The notes: generated from the letters alone by a model not told the origin. A stretch of 48,848 nt of DNA from Nemertoderma westbladi (GCA_032718475.1 JAUCBJ010000141.1:1-48848); one strand, 5' to 3'; positions 10,902 through 20,973 are shown, counted from the first letter of the stretch. Numbers and translations: made by a program.

Positions 10902-11616
10902 CATTCCCAACTCCAACAACAGACAACCATTAAGCTGTCGCTTTGGAACATAGAAGGATTCAAATATGTACGTGAAAACTGTGCACTAAAAGATATCACT
11001 GGTGATTCCAATCTGTTGCTTTTAACAGAATCTATTTACTGCAATGAATCACTTTCTTTTCCTGATTTTTACGCATTTGTGCAACCCGCAACCAGGTCTC
11101 ATGGAGGGCTTATTATCTTGGCAAAACCGGAACTGAGACCTAAATTAATTGTCGCCAATGAAGCCCTTACGTATACCAATCCAGACACACTGATTTACAT
11201 AGGAGGTGACTTCAACTGCCGTATAGACTCTCAGGAGAACCCTGGTGCAGATCTCACACGTAATCTACAGGGTCTGGGCTTCATACTCCACAATAATCCA
11301 ACTGAGAAAACATATATATCGCCTCAGGGCTCGAGTACGATCGATCTGTGGTTCACTCACACACCACCACAGTCTAACATTACAGCTCGCACTTCAATCA
11401 ACCATAACCCAATTCGTAAACAAATATATCCAAGTTGATACAATGTATGGTACCTATGTAAACGCCAATAAGCCAGTCGAAAAACTATCCCGCAAGCTAA
11501 ACACAAATATTCTAGAACAGGAACTAAGGAACCACGATATCATATCCAACCTTCTCTCTGAGAGGCTAGACGCAGCAACTGATGACATTCAACATGTTAT
11601 TTCAACTTCCTCGTAA
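10902..11616 (+). pseudogene. LINE ORF2, endonuclease part (broken)
   Basis: Apurinic-like endonuclease remnants in order: KLSLWNIEGFKYVREN (first strand), LLLLTESIY (catalytic glutamate motif), IYIGGDFNCRID (GDFN), STIDLWFT and SINHNPI (a variant of SDH). The middle of the domain is shorter than usual between IIL and GGDFN, suggesting a deletion. The frame shifts near 11410 and continues in another frame to 11616. Confidence 0.75.
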
Positions 11617-13489
11617 AAACCACCAAAAACTTCCCACCACCATAAACCTTGGTTTGATGAGGAATGCAGGATAAAGAAACAACAAGTTATGACACTCCTA
11701 CAAAATGGTGACAACTCCAATTATTATTGGGCTACTCGATCCGAATACAAACAACTTCTGAATGCCAAAAAGACAAATTTTGATGAAAACACTCTTATAG
11801 AAACTTTAAAACAAACCGAGATAACCCCATGGACACTATGGAGAACTAAGACTGACTTTCCTACAGCCCCCATCGAGCTAGACAAATTAGAGGACCATTT
11901 CCATACTCTAATTGGCGAACAAAATCATACAAACATACAACCTCCAAACCAAGCTACTATCGACAGTACAAAAGATTCCCCAGAGTGGTTCAATGAACCA
12001 TTTCAAGACACTGATGTAACAGACGTAATAAACAAAACAAAGAGTGGTAAAGCATCCGGCTGTGATGGAATATATTATGAACATTGAAACTTTCACTCCC
12101 ACTATTAGTCACAGTTATTACACTTCTCTACAACACATGTTTAAATCTCGGTGAAATTCCACGTGTCTGGAAAACTAGCATTTTGAAAATTCTATACAAA
12201 GGGAAGGGCGAATTAACAGATCCTGGAAACTACCGTGGTATTGCGCTAATTTGTGTACTGTTGAAGGTATTGACATCGATAATAATCTCAAGGGTATTAA
12301 AGAAAATAATGGATCAGCTACCTCTAGAACAATACGGATTTATCCCGGGTCGATCTACTACTCAAGCAATCAGAAAACTCATTGATTTTATTCACTCCAA
12401 TCTACACAGTCATGAATCGAAACCAGTCTATGCACTATTTATAGACTTCCGTAAAGCTTTTGACCTGATTGATAGAAACATTTTACTTCATAAGATTTTC
12501 TTCAAATTTAATATAAAAGGAAAACTTTTTGCGTTAATTCAGTCAATATTTGGAAACACTGTCAAAATATTCGATGGCATTAGTTTTTCAGCACCTATTT
12601 CGCAACTTCTGGGTATACTACAGGGGGATTGTTTCTCGCCAACCGCATTCTTAATGTTCATTACTGATCTAGCAGCTGCTCTAAGGCAAATCGCCTCTAC
12701 ATTATATTTTATATTCTTTGCTGATGACTTAGTTATTTATTCAACCGAAAAACAACACATACAATATGCTTTACTTCTACTAGACGAATGGTGCCAACAT
12801 AATAATAAGGATTTAAACCTAAGGAAAACTAATATAAAATTCCGACGAGGAGGGAGATTAGCCAATACAGATATATTCACCTACCGCAACGAAAATGTCG
12901 AAATCACCAACAAGTACAACTACCTGGGAATAACACTACAACCAACCCTCTGCTTCTCTCAACACATTGAAAACAAGAAACAAAACGCCTAGCCGTAACC
13001 TATGCTTTCTCTGAAATCGCTAGCCATCTTAAACCCTCAAACCTTATCGAATTGGACAAAATCAAATCGACCTTCCTTAAACATTTACTTTCACTGCCAA
13101 CTAATTCATCGTCAACTCTCGCTCACAAATTAACCATCTGCAAAACATTTACAGAAGACATTGCCGAAAAACACCCAACCTACTTCAACCCAACAGTCCT
13201 AGAACAATACCGTCAAATACGAGCTGATAAAGAACTGAAATTTTACGAGCAATACTACAATCTAGGACCCACATTCGCCTCTAACTACTGGAAAAGAGCC
13301 AATCAAACAAACCAAAACATCGTCACCAGACTAACGGCGCACGGATTTCTTCACAAACTCTGCCAGACTCATACACCTTTTCACCCACTGTCACCCGATT
13401 GTGTCTGCATGTACTGTAAAGGTAGCTCAGAATACAGGTATCACATCTTGAACTGCCCAAATGCCCCACCATTAACTAGTATTTTATAA
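11617..13489 (+). pseudogene. LINE ORF2, reverse transcriptase and C-terminal knuckle (broken)
   Basis: RT segments in three frames: 11689-12087 (SGKASGCDGIYYEH), 12084-12992 (YRGIALICVLLK, LFIDFRKAFDLIDRN, GILQGDCFSPTAFLM, FFADDLVIYS, YNYLGITLQ) and 13052-13489. The last ends with CMYCKGSSEYRYHILNCP, a C-x2-C-x8-H-x4-C knuckle typical of LINE ORF2 C-termini. At least two frameshifts inactivate it. A 3' UTR of about 110 bp precedes the A tail. Confidence 0.8.
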
Positions 13490-13610
13490 ACTTTTACTAA
13501 ATAATTATTTATTGTTGCTTTTACTGATAATGTTAACTGATAACCATAAAGATGTTTATTAATAAATTTGGATTGCCCCGACTGGGGGCGCACTTTAAAA
13601 AAAAAAAAAA

Positions 13611-13745
13611 TTAGTACGTTTGTACCCATCGGATGTATGTAAAGTTCACCTAAACCTAAATAATATGTACATTAGTACAGGTGTACTCATCAGACGTATG
13701 TATTGTATATACGTTAGTACGTTTGTACCCATCAGACGTACATAA
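13611..13745. repeat. GTAC-rich satellite-like array, right part
   Basis: Continuation of the array at 9550-10000 after the LINE insertion ('gttagtacgtttgtaccc', 'gtactcatcagacgtatg'). Confidence 0.75.
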
Positions 13746-13970
13746 TTATATTTTTATTTTATTACTTTTATATTTTATTTTTGTGGGAAGGGTGTATCGC
13801 CCTCATTCCCACCCCCCTCAGTCCAATTTATTGGATGAGTCATCAACCTAAGGGTGATTCTTCCAGCAGGCAACTTTCCCACTGCCCTCTTGTAGGTCTT
13901 CTTATTCTTCGCCCCTTTCTCCTTGTCAATCTCTCGGATTTGACCTTCCCCTGTCCTGCAGTCTAAGATC

Positions 13971-14528
13971 TCACCTTCCCATCACCTCATGGAATTCTTC
14001 ATCGTCTTTTGGCGGAAGAATGCCACCCTTCATCTTATTTTCACTTGGTGGCAAAATGCCACCCTTCATCACATCGTCACTGATACATTCCACCTCTGCT
14101 GGCCTCCCCCTCAATATGTGCGCCGGCATTAAAGCCCTTGATGACCCTTGGTCATCATTCAGTATACATAATGGTTTACCATTTAATGCCCCCTCGCACT
14201 CTGCCAGTCCCATGTTCCGCACGTCTCCTCTATGTTCCCCGTTCCCATCACCCTTCATCATCGACTCCTCTCCCTTTGGATCAACCTTATTATATCTCCT
14301 CCCTTTCCACCTTATCATCTTATTCGATCCCCCTGGTATCTGTATACTCCTTATTTGGATCAGCGTCTCTTCTTCACATTTCTCTGGATATCTTGCCATC
14401 CACTCTTCCCCACCTTCATAGCGGACCGGCATCTCTTCCGGACATCTCTCCGGATATCTCACTGTCCACTCTTCCCCATCCTCGTACCGGACCGGCGTCT
14501 CTTCCGGACATCTCTCCGGATATCTCAC
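13971..14528 (-). CDS. Unassigned ORF with 22-aa tandem repeats (185 aa)
   Basis: Not recognised. The N-terminal part is a run of 22-residue repeats of the type RYPERCPEETPVRYEDGEEW, encoded by 66-bp DNA repeats that extend upstream of the ATG to about 14620. The C-terminal part is acidic with two copies of MKGGILPP. It may be a captured linker of the degraded BEL/Pao polyprotein rather than a free gene. The plus strand is also open in this stretch, a by-product of the repeat composition. Confidence 0.35.
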   Translation of the reverse strand: MRYPERCPEETPVRYEDGEEWTVRYPERCPEEMPVRYEGGEEWMARYPEKCEEETLIQIRSIQIPGGSNKMIRWKGRRYNKVDPKGEESMMKGDGNGEHRGDVRNMGLAECEGALNGKPLCILNDDQGSSRALMPAHILRGRPAEVECISDDVMKGGILPPSENKMKGGILPPKDDEEFHEVMGR

Positions 14529-14620
14529 CGTCCACTCTTCCCCATCCTCGTACTGGATCAGCGTCTCTTCTGGACATCTCTCCAGATATCTAGCTGTCCA
14601 CTCTCTTGCTGTTGCTTCTC
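14357..14620. repeat. 66-bp tandem repeat, 4 units
   Basis: Units begin at 14357, 14423, 14489 and 14555 ('ggaccggcgtctcttccgg' and variants). The exact multiple-of-three period keeps the minus-strand frame open and gives a 22-aa protein repeat. Confidence 0.85.
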
Positions 14621-15002
14621 ATCCTGACTCATTTATCGACGGTATTTCTCTGGACTTATCTTCCACCCTTTCCACTATGCGTGGTTCCAGATTTATACCC
14701 ACCCCCGACTCCTGATATCCTTCCCCAGGCCGCTTTTCATTTTCCGCTCTATGTCCTCAATGGTACCAGACAGCATGCATCCAGATGTTTCGGGTGTACG
14801 ATATGGAATGCTGGAATTAATAGGCCCAGTAATCATCCATCCAAATGGATTACTGTTCGCACATTCTCTCCCATCATCCTTACTGGCACCACTCCCAGTA
14901 ACACTGTTCATTGCTTCTTAAATTTCCCAGTACTCGTCGCCATTGTTTGGCCTCCAATCTCATTGGTCTCAGCGTACTTCGGTGGATGTTCTCAACACCT
15001 AT

Positions 15003-15153
15003 CCTTCCTTCAGCAATGCCTGCCACTGGTTGCAATCGATGGTCTTATGCATCCCATTTCTGTGCAGCTGACACTTGTAGTTTGGATTATAATGCTCTCT
15101 GTATAGCATTTCACGTATCTCATCCAGGTCCGACTCGGATGGTTTATTGTTTT
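15003..15153 (-). pseudogene. BEL/Pao-like gag fragment, Cys/His knuckle
   Basis: The minus strand reads SDLDEIREMLYREHYN followed by YKCQLHRNGMHKTIDC and NQWQALLKEG, then a stop. This matches the gag knuckle region that follows the DUF1759-type domain in BEL/Pao elements, with a C-x2-H-x4-H-x4-C pattern in place of CCHC. It lies immediately beside the gypsy left LTR. The matching N-terminal gag lies on the other side of the gypsy element. Confidence 0.6.
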
Positions 15154-15155
15154 GG

Positions 15156-15467
15156 TTGCGCCAGACCTTGGGTCTAGCATTGTGTTTCCCACAGCCCCGA
15201 GACTGGGACCTAACGAGAGTTCCCCTTAGCAGTGACCAACCGACCCAGACTGTAACACACCTACCAGTAGCCGATCAGTCAGTCAGTCAGATCACAGGCT
15301 GCTCCGGGGTAGTGCTTGGCCAGGCCTTACAGTCTTACTGTACCGCACCTACCGGCTGACCGGTAGCCACTTCAACCTGCCTGGTTAGCCTCGCCTTACC
15401 CTACCTATTGTACGGCCTGATTGTATTGCCCCTGTTAGTGTACCGGTATATTATTATATACTGCTTA
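15156..15467 (+). repeat. Gypsy left LTR (shared part)
   Basis: Starts 'ttgcgccagacc' and stays very close to 20657-20973 to 'ttattatatactg', with a 4-base indel ('ttgg') near the start. The true LTR may run on to about 15555, just before the PBS-like site. Confidence 0.8.
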
Positions 15468-15560
15468 TTGCTGTATTATATTATATCGATACCCGCTGGA
15501 TATTACTCGAGGTGTTTTCCCATATCTACACCATACACCCTACTTCTCACCACTCTGGCG

Positions 15561-15570
15561 TGGTGGCAGC
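15561..15570 (+). promoter_or_regulatory. PBS-like site, TGGTGGCAGC
   Basis: TGGTGGCAGC after the left LTR is the kind of TGG-starting tRNA-complementary site expected for first-strand priming. The cognate tRNA was not determined. Confidence 0.45.
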
Positions 15571-15674
15571 ATTTGTGATTATTCCCACACCCCATTCACA
15601 CGAGTTTATAAACCTATCCAGCATCTAGGCTTACAACCGAAGTACACAGCCTATTTATGCTGTTATGGCTACCT

Positions 15675-15814
15675 TCAAAACAACCAGTTAGTTGAACTCC
15701 AAGAGCGGTTCGACGAGTTAGAGAGCCTCGGGGTCTTCGCAACCCCTGAACGAGCTGGCGCCAATGTGAAATATCTCAGCCCCTCATTCCTTGTTGCCAA
15801 ACCTAATGGAGGCA
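15675..15814 (+). pseudogene. Gypsy pol fragment 1: start of reverse transcriptase
   Basis: Reads [17 protein letters not shown] and then [12 protein letters not shown], the conserved opening of a Ty3/gypsy RT. It is cut at the GG by LINE copy 2; the next RT residues resume at 16643. No gag or protease lies upstream. Confidence 0.8.
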
Positions 15815-16640
15815 TGATCTAGACTTTGCTGATGACTTAGGAGTACTCTCAGAATCATTAGAGGGAGCCCAACGGCTCCTCAGCTCATTAGAACATGCTG
15901 CTTCTAGTGTTGGTCTTTTTATTAACTCCAGAAAGACCAAAATTCTGACAGTTAACTTTGAAAGTCCTCAGCAAGTCTCTGATCAGATGAGCATAAGCTC
16001 AAAGGATGGTATGCTTGAGCATGTGGACGACTTCTGTTACCTGGGATCATGGATCCGGAAGTCAGGTGAGGACCTTCGAATACGTAAGGGAAAGGCATGG
16101 GCAGCCTTGAATAGGCTTTCCAGGATTTGGAAGTCACCGAGAATTAATTGGAAACTTAAGGTCCGAATATTTAGAGCAGCAGTAGTTCCAGTATTCCTCT
16201 ACGGGAGTCCATGCTGGGCTCTAACTGCTGAGGACACCAAATCTCTGGATGGCACATTCACAAGAATGCTACGCCGGGTTCATTGTGTCAAGTACAATGC
16301 ACACATCTCCAACCAGACACTATATAACATTGGAGGTGTCTCATTGGTTCCCCCAAGCTTGACACTAGAACAAAATCGCCTCCACTTTGCAGGACATTGC
16401 TTTCGCCGTGAGGACCAGCCAGTGCATAATCTTGTACTTTGGCAGCCTCATGGAGTGAATAAGCATGGTGGACAGCCCATGACTTTCTTGAGACGCATCT
16501 TAAAGGACACTGGCCTTAAAGATGCGGATGATCTAGCAAATGTCATGGGTGATAAGGAGTTGTGGCGGTGCAATTTTGTTGACAAGCCGGCACAGCATTC
16601 TTAAAAATGCAGCTGCAATGCAGCATGCCGATCCTAGTAG
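15815..16640 (+). mobile_element. LINE family A, copy 2, inserted in gypsy RT
   Basis: 5'-truncated to 826 bp with a (TAG)2 tail. A perfect 11-bp target-site duplication TAATGGAGGCA lies at 15804-15814 and 16641-16651. Setting aside the LINE and one duplicate copy rejoins the gypsy RT motif, which proves the order of events. It is nearly identical to copies 1 and 3. Confidence 0.95.
15816..16604 (+). CDS. LINE family A copy 2 ORF2 C-terminal fragment
   Basis: Open from DLDFADDLG (the FADD catalytic box) to the natural stop after DKPAQHS, about 262 codons. It includes [24 protein letters not shown]-type thumb sequence and the [12 protein letters not shown] region. Truncation removed the endonuclease and RT fingers, so it cannot act alone. 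Confidence 0.85.
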   Translation, partial: DLDFADDLGVLSESLEGAQRLLSSLEHAASSVGLFINSRKTKILTVNFESPQQVSDQMSISSKDGMLEHVDDFCYLGSWIRKSGEDLRIRKGKAWAALNRLSRIWKSPRINWKLKVRIFRAAVVPVFLYGSPCWALTAEDTKSLDGTFTRMLRRVHCVKYNAHISNQTLYNIGGVSLVPPSLTLEQNRLHFAGHCFRREDQPVHNLVLWQPHGVNKHGGQPMTFLRRILKDTGLKDADDLANVMGDKELWRCNFVDKPAQHS

Positions 16641-16642
16641 TA

Positions 16643-18183
16643 ATGGAGGCACCTGCCTAGTCACTGCATTTAATGAAGTCGCCAAATATGCGAAACCCCA
16701 GCCATCCTTACTACCCGATGTTAATTCAACTCTCTCTTCCCTTGGTCGATATAAATATCTTATTAAAACTGACTTAACAAGCGTGTTCTATCAGATACCT
16801 TTACACAAGGACTCATACAAGTTTTGTGGTGTCGTCACCCCCTTCCGTTGTGTCCATGTCTACCTGAGATCAGCTATGGGCATGCCTGGCTCCGAGACAG
16901 CTCTAGAGGAGCTCATGTCACACGTCCTCGGTGATCTCCTTGTGCATGGTGGAGTCACTAAAATCGCCGACGATCTTTACTGTGGTGGCAATACCCCGGG
17001 CGACCTTGCTACTAATTTTGATAATATGTTGACAGCTCTGGAGCGATATGATCTGCGGCTGCATGCCCGCAAGACAGTCATATGTCCTTCATCCACTACC
17101 ATCCTTGGCTGGAAGTGGACTCAGGGTTCACTTTCCGCATCACCCCATGTTGTTTCTGCCCTCGCTATGTGCCCATCCCCTACTACAGTCCGGGCATTGT
17201 GCTCATTTATTGGCTCATACAAAGTTCTGTCACGAGTGTTACCACATAGCTCTGCCCTCATTGGCCCTCTCGAGTCACTCCTCACTGATAAACCCCTTGA
17301 CCCTGTCTCTTGGACAGACTCCACATCCATGGCGTTCCATCATGCACAAGCCAGCCTTAAGGATTGTCATTCGATAATTATCCCCCGACCATCCGATGAG
17401 CTGTTCATCGTAACTGACGCCGCATCAAATACTTCCGGCATTGGCACAGTCTTATATGCCAAACATGACTCCCAACTACATGTTGCCGGGTATTTTTCAG
17501 CAAAGTTGCGTCAACACCAGCAGTCTTGGCTACCATGTGAGATAGAAGCTCTTGCAATCGCAGCTTCCGTACACCATTTTGTCCCCTACATAACACAGTC
17601 TACCATACCTGCCTGTGTTGTTACAGACAACAAACCCTGTGTTCAAGCCTATAATAAACTCTCGCGCGGTGCCTACTCAATGAGCCCTCGACTCACCACG
17701 TTTCTTGCTACATTGAGTCAATACAGCATCACAGTATCGCACATCCAAGGCAAACGTAACCTGCCAGCTGACTTCCAGAGCCGACACACTCCTACCTGTC
17801 CCAACCGATCATGCCAGGTATGTGCATTTGTTGACGAGTTATGTCAGTCACCCCTCATACAGACCCTTCCTATCCCTCCCGACGAAACCAAACCCCTGTA
17901 TGCCACCCACAGTGCATGGCTTGCCACACAAGCTGAATGTGCTGTGATCCGGCGCACCCGAGCCCATTTACAACAGGGCACACGACCATCGAAGAAAGAT
18001 GCCCACTGTCGGGACGTCAAACGATACCTTGGTTGTGCTTCCATTGCCAGCGATGGCCTCCTTGTCGTCCGCCGTCGCATTGCATTATCTTCCCCACACG
18101 ATCTCATTGTGGTACCACGTTCCGCCATACACGGATTAGTAACCTCACTCCATTTGGAGCTTCAGCACCCTCCTAAGGCCCAG
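16643..18183 (+). pseudogene. Gypsy pol fragment 2: reverse transcriptase, RNase H, start of integrase
   Basis: Uninterrupted frame. RT motifs are YLIKTDLTSVFYQIPL, GMPGSETALEELM and IADDLYCGG (YxDD box variant). RNase H spans about 17390-17790, with IVTDAASNTSGIG, the glutamate in CEIEALAIAA, VVTDNKP and the HIQGKRNLPADF end. The integrase H2C2 zinc segment begins near 18115 (IHGLVTSLHLELQHPPKAQ) and is cut by LINE copy 3. Translation would read on into LINE sequence and stop at 18357. Confidence 0.88.
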
Positions 18184-19271
18184 GCGATGAAATTATTGCA
18201 GCAATCAGATCAGTATACGATGGTTCGACAACATTTGTGTCTACTGTTGACGGTGACACAGAACCATTTGAAGTGTTATGGGGCGTCCTCCAAGGAGACA
18301 CACTTGCACCATTCTTGTTCATTATTGTGGTTGACTATGTTCTACGCATGTCCTTAGATCATTATAATGATGATGGGGTGATGATAACTCCACCTACTGG
18401 CTCCAGAAGTCGAGGAAATCCTGCCAAGTACCTAACTGATCTAGACTTTGCTGATGACTTAGGAGTACTCTCAGAATCATTAGAGGGAGCCCAACGGCTC
18501 CTCAGCTCATTAGAACATGCTGCTTCTAGTGTTGGTCTTTTTATTAACTCCAGAAAGACCAAAATTCTGACAGTTAACTTTGAAAGTCCTCAGCAAGTCT
18601 CTGATCGGATGAGCATAAGCTCAAAGGATGGTATGCTTGAGCATGTGGACGACTTCTGTTACCTGGGATCATGGATCTGGAAGTCAGGTGAGGACCTTCG
18701 AATACGTAAGGGAAAGGCATGGGCAGCCTTGAATAGGCTTTCCAGGATTTGGAAGTCACCGAGAATTAATCGGAAACTTAAGGTCCGATTATTTAGAGCA
18801 GCAGTAGTTCCAGTACTCCTCTACGGGAGTCCATGCTGGGCTCTAACTGCTGAGGACACCAAATCTCTGGATGGCACATTCACAAGAATGCTACGCCGGG
18901 TTCATTGTGTCAAGTACAATGCACACATCTCCAACCAGACACTATATAACATTGGAGGTGTCTCATTGGTTCCCCCAAGCTTGACACTAGAACAAAATCG
19001 CCTCCGCTTTGCAGGACATTGCTTTCGCCGTGAGGATCAGCCAGTGCATAATCTTGTACTTTGGCAGCCTCATGGAGTGAATAAGCATGGTGGACAGCCC
19101 ATGACTTTCTTGAGACGCATCTTAAAGGACACTGGCCTTAAAGATGCGGATGATCTAGCAAATGTCATGGGTGATAGGGAGTTGTGGCGGTGCAATTTTG
19201 TTGACAAGCCGGCACAGCATTCTTAAAAATGCAGCTGCAATGCAGCATGCCGATCCTAGTAGTAGTAGTAG
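18184..19271 (+). mobile_element. LINE family A, copy 3, inserted in gypsy integrase
   Basis: 5'-truncated to about 1.09 kb with a (TAG)5 tail. A perfect 10-bp target-site duplication TAAGGCCCAG lies at 18174-18183 and 19272-19281. Two extra bases (GC) sit at the 5' junction. Nearly identical to copy 2 over the shared 826 bp, so both are recent. Confidence 0.95.
18186..19226 (+). CDS. LINE family A copy 3 ORF2 C-terminal fragment
   Basis: Open from DEIIAAIRSVYD through GVLQGDTLAPFLF, FADDLG, the thumb region and [12 protein letters not shown] to the stop after DKPAQHS, about 346 codons with no damage. It gives the best-preserved sequence of the family A C-terminal half in this window. Confidence 0.88.
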   Translation, partial: DEIIAAIRSVYDGSTTFVSTVDGDTEPFEVLWGVLQGDTLAPFLFIIVVDYVLRMSLDHYNDDGVMITPPTGSRSRGNPAKYLTDLDFADDLGVLSESLEGAQRLLSSLEHAASSVGLFINSRKTKILTVNFESPQQVSDRMSISSKDGMLEHVDDFCYLGSWIWKSGEDLRIRKGKAWAALNRLSRIWKSPRINRKLKVRLFRAAVVPVLLYGSPCWALTAEDTKSLDGTFTRMLRRVHCVKYNAHISNQTLYNIGGVSLVPPSLTLEQNRLRFAGHCFRREDQPVHNLVLWQPHGVNKHGGQPMTFLRRILKDTGLKDADDLANVMGDRELWRCNFVDKPAQHS

Positions 19272-19281
19272 TAAGGCCCAG

Positions 19282-20415
19282 TTACGTAAAGTCTTTGACC
19301 GTTCCTTCTGGGCCCTAGAACTTGGTGCAGCAGTAACTGCATGTGTCGACGCGTGCCCCCAGTGCGTTTCTCTGAAGACCACACCCCCACGTACCATTGC
19401 TCAGTCATCAGAGGAGCCCCCAACCGTCATTGGCATCTCCCTTGCTGCCGACGTCCTTGCCCAGCACCGTCAACACGTCCTCTTCATCCTCGAAACAGTA
19501 TCTTCCTTTTCTGCCGCTACTATCATCCCCGATGAGACCCAGCCGACCCTCCGTGATGCACTTATCGCGCTCTGCATTGGCCTGGTACCCCTCAGCGGTC
19601 CACCTGCTGTGGTTCGCGTTGATCCCGCCTCTGTATTTAAGGCACTCTGCAATGACGACATCCTCCTCTCCCACCAAATTCGTCTAGAATTAGGACGCCC
19701 AAAGAACCCAAATAAGAACCCCGTGGCTGAACACGGCATTCGCGAACTCGAAGGTGAACTCCTCCGTTTACACCCTTCTGGTGGTCCCTGCTCCAGCGTT
19801 GCCCTCGCAATTGCTATTGCCAATCTGAACCGGCGCCTCCGTCACAGTGGACTATCAGCTCTCGAAATCCTACACCAACGCGACCAATTTACTGGTGACC
19901 AACTGCCTCTGGATGATGCTGCACTCATCCGCTGTCAACAACGCAACCGCGCCGATAATCATTCAGCCAGCACCAAGTCAAAGTGTTGTCTCCCTTCAAT
20001 GTTGCAGCCACATGCCCCTATACAAGTTGGTGACTTAGTCCACCTGTACGGCGATGGATCGAAACTTCATAGCTGACCGCGTTACATTTTGTCCTCTGTC
20101 TCTGACAGCTGGCTGAATGTTCGAAAGTTTATTGGCGCCCAACTCAGGGCCCAAACGTATCGCATCCCATGGTCCAAGTGCTATCTCGTGCCTCAATATA
20201 GGGCGTGCTCTGACCCCCCTGTGAGCGCATCGGAGTCCAGCGACGACAATTTACCATTGCCTCCATGCCATGGAGCACCACGCGATCTACCAGCCCTCGG
20301 CACCCCTGGTTTTATCCCCACTATGGAGCCTCCTGCGCTACAACCACTACCTGCGGTAACTTACTACCCCATTCGCACACACCGGCCTCCTTTAAGTTAT
20401 GGATATGATACCTAA
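19282..20415 (+). pseudogene. Gypsy pol fragment 3: integrase
   Basis: Completes the zinc domain (VDACPQC) and the DDE core: first Asp in ISLAADVLAQHRQHV, second in VVRVDPASVF, Glu in KNPVAEHGIRELEGE. The C-terminal GPY-like region begins at VGDLVHLY. One TGA at 20074-20076 interrupts it where related elements have arginine; the frame then continues (KFIGAQLRAQTYRIPW, KCYLVP) to TAA at 20413-20415. The catalytic residues are all present, so the copy is damaged by the two insertions, the stop and loss of gag/protease. Confidence 0.85.
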
Positions 20416-20638
20416 CTGTGAACTAATGGCATTCTGAGCTACCCTCCGTAGACTGAAAACGCACGCTCAGTGCCCGCTTTATATTGCTTATAACTGCATT
20501 TTATTTGATCACTCAAGTTGTTATTATTTGTGTCCTGCATGCTCAGTACGTAAATGTCGCCTTTTCTGACTCTTTGAAACTGAAAGTTTTTTTTAGTTAA
20601 TCTGTGTGTACCTACTACGTGATTTAGGTGTCTGACAA

Positions 20639-20656
20639 AATGGCAAGTGAAAGAGG
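20639..20656 (+). promoter_or_regulatory. Polypurine-tract-like stretch before right LTR
   Basis: 'aatggcaagtgaaagagg' directly abuts the right LTR start, as expected of the plus-strand primer. It is not a pure purine run, so the confidence is moderate. Confidence 0.45.
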
Positions 20657-20973
20657 TTGCGCCAGACCTTGGTTGGGTCTAGCATTGTGTTTCCCACAGC
20701 CCCGAGACTGGGACCTAACGAGAGTTCCCCTTAGCAGTGACCAACCGACCCAGACTGTAACACACCTACTGGTAGCCGATCAGTCAGTCAGTCGGATCAC
20801 AGGCTGCTCCGGGGTAGCGCTTGGCCAGGCCTTACAGTCTTACTGTACCGCACCTACCGGCTGACCAGTAGCCGCTTCAACCTGCCTGGTTAGCCTCGCC
20901 TTACCCTACCTATTGTATGGCCTGATTGTATTGCCCCTGTTCGTGTACCGGTTTATTATTATATACTGATTAT
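20657..20973 (+). repeat. Gypsy right LTR (shared part)
   Basis: Direct copy of 15156-15467. It ends about 85 bp sooner than the left LTR would if the left LTR runs to the PBS, so it is truncated or diverged at its 3' side where it meets BEL-like gag. Confidence 0.8.

Larger units (their letters stand above)
10001..13610 (+). mobile_element. Poly(A)-tailed LINE with two ORFs, inserted in the satellite array
   Basis: Near full-length non-LTR retrotransposon: 136-bp 5' UTR, ORF1 (10137-10901), endonuclease, reverse transcriptase, a C-terminal CCHC-type knuckle and an A14 tail (13597-13610). A 5-6-bp duplication (A)TTAGT flanks it (9996-10000 and 13611-13615). The satellite reads continuously across the two flanks when the element is set aside. 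ORF2 has several frameshifts and an apparent deletion in the endonuclease, so this copy is dead. The FADD box and C-terminal cysteine knuckle suggest an I/Jockey-like clade, which I hold loosely. Confidence 0.85.
13746..15153 (-). mobile_element. Degraded BEL/Pao-type element, 3' part (minus strand)
   Basis: The minus strand from 15153 downwards continues a BEL-like gag: a cysteine/histidine knuckle, then a low-similarity region and an ORF with 22-aa repeats. Near 13800-13960 the minus strand reads KTYKRAVGKL, reminiscent of integrase C-termini, and at 14115-14160 RALMPAHILRGRP. These suggest that most of pol is deleted. The 5' half of gag lies at 21017-21970, beyond the gypsy insertion. Integrity is low and the assignment of this half is tentative. 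Confidence 0.5.
15156..20973 (+). mobile_element. Ty3/gypsy LTR retrotransposon, internally deleted, hit twice by LINE family A
   Basis: Direct repeats at 15156-15467 and 20657-20973 act as LTRs, with a PBS-like site and an upstream polypurine stretch. Between them lie pol domains in order: RT, RNase H, integrase. Only about 120 bp separate the PBS from the start of RT, so gag and protease are gone. LINE copies sit at 15815-16640 and 18184-19271. The right LTR seems about 85 bp short, so the host duplication cannot be read. The element lies inside a minus-strand BEL/Pao gag. Confidence 0.85.

Noticed and set aside
14020-15106. Long plus-strand open frames rich in Ser/Pro/Leu
   Set aside because: They arise from the complement of the 66-bp repeat and the BEL-like minus-strand frame; no domain is visible.
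16540-18357. A single 605-aa protein starting at the ATG inside LINE copy 2
   Set aside because: The first ~34 residues are LINE DNA read out of frame and the last ~58 are LINE copy 3 out of frame; only the middle is gypsy pol.
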